From NCBI GenBank assembly GCA_020861205.1, contig JAJBSY010000270.1, positions 1 to 6,067 of the forward strand: a DNA stretch of 6,067 bases, given 5' to 3'. The notes below the pieces were generated by a model. That model was not told the origin of the DNA, ran no database searches, and saw only the letters and a list, made by a program, of their open reading frames with translations. Of this stretch, positions 5,758 through 6,067 are shown piece by piece. The stretch is from Deltaproteobacteria bacterium. GTDB taxonomy: Bacteria > Desulfobacterota > Desulfovibrionia > Desulfovibrionales > Desulfovibrionaceae. The position numbers and the translations under genes were made by a program. Position 1 is the first letter of the stretch; every line of letters starts with the position of its first letter.

Positions 5758-5866
5758 AAAAAAAATCGGAAAGCGGAAAAGGCTCCGGTTTCACGGATAC
5801 GATAGGGCCAGACCCGAAGCGAACGAATTCCCTCCCGGTTGCGCCAGACTAAAACGGGACGGGATA

Positions 5867-6067
5867 TCAGTGCGCTTCGTTTTGCGCGTGTTCTTCGTAC
5901 TCTTCGGCCGTCATGAGACCGGAAGGAGACGAAGAGAGCTTTACCCGGATCATCCAGCCGCCGTCAAAGGGAGATTCGTTGATGATTTCCGGGCTGGCGT
6001 CAAGGTCCGTATTGACTTCGACGACTTCCCCGGACACGGGGGAATATAGTTCGCTGGCCGCCTTGAC
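5867..6067 (-). CDS. gcvH: Glycine cleavage system H protein, C-terminal half (runs off right edge)
   Basis: GcvH carries the aminomethyl group between the P, T and L proteins on a swinging lipoyl arm. The window holds the last 66 residues, ending with TGA at 5867-5869. The fragment begins VKAASELYSPVSGEVVEVN, the core of the lipoyl domain. The second residue, K (codon 6062-6064), is by family comparison the lysine that receives lipoate. NESPFDGGWMIRVKL (fragment residues 30-44) is the usual second half of the barrelled domain, followed by a short C-terminal helix containing LMTAEEYEEHA. The N-terminal half, including the usual ES before VKA, lies outside the window. It is the upstream member of a gcvH-gcvPA-gcvPB operon. 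Confidence 0.95.
   Translation of the reverse strand, partial: VKAASELYSPVSGEVVEVNTDLDASPEIINESPFDGGWMIRVKLSSSPSGLMTAEEYEEHAQNEAH

Noticed and set aside
5758..5765. Run of eight T on the minus strand as a terminator between gcvH and gcvPA
   Set aside because: Only short, weak pairings are found just upstream, the run touches the gcvPA ribosome binding site, and ending transcription there would cut the operon.

Overview
All the genes I can support lie on the minus strand, so the window reads right to left in biological order. The content suggests a moderately GC-rich Gram-negative bacterium. It has an exported OmpA-type peptidoglycan-binding protein, Shine-Dalgarno-led genes and a glycine dehydrogenase split into two subunits. 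My best guess is a sulfate-reducer-like deltaproteobacterium of the Desulfovibrio group; this is a judgement from gene style and not from any search.

Right part (6067 to 2975): the end of a glycine cleavage operon. It contains the C-terminal half of gcvH, cut one residue before the lipoyl lysine, then gcvPA, then gcvPB. gcvPA and gcvPB overlap by 4 nt (ATGA). GcvPA and GcvPB together form the PLP-dependent P-protein that decarboxylates glycine and passes the aminomethyl group to lipoyl-GcvH. A possible weak terminator follows gcvPB.

Middle (2974 to 1655): a self-contained transcription unit. It has a recognisable sigma70-type promoter with a perfect 13-nt palindrome at the predicted transcription start. 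An AT-rich leader of about 134 nt and a strong GGAGGA ribosome binding site follow. The gene encodes an exported protein with a von Willebrand factor A domain and a C-terminal OmpA domain, and it ends in a textbook intrinsic terminator. The OmpA domain carries Cys where the diaminopimelate-binding Asp is normally found.

Left part (1654 to 1): a gene for an exported protein of unknown function with a strongly basic Pro/Ala/Lys-rich linker. Its start lies only 17 nt after the terminator T-run and has no visible Shine-Dalgarno sequence. A long hairpin follows it. Then come a candidate promoter, a leader hairpin and the N-terminal 275 residues of argS, which runs off the left edge.

No mobile elements, CRISPR arrays, tRNA or rRNA genes were seen. 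Most of the window is ordinary housekeeping sequence. The parts most worth a second look are the VWA-OmpA gene with its control region and the unknown secreted protein beside it.
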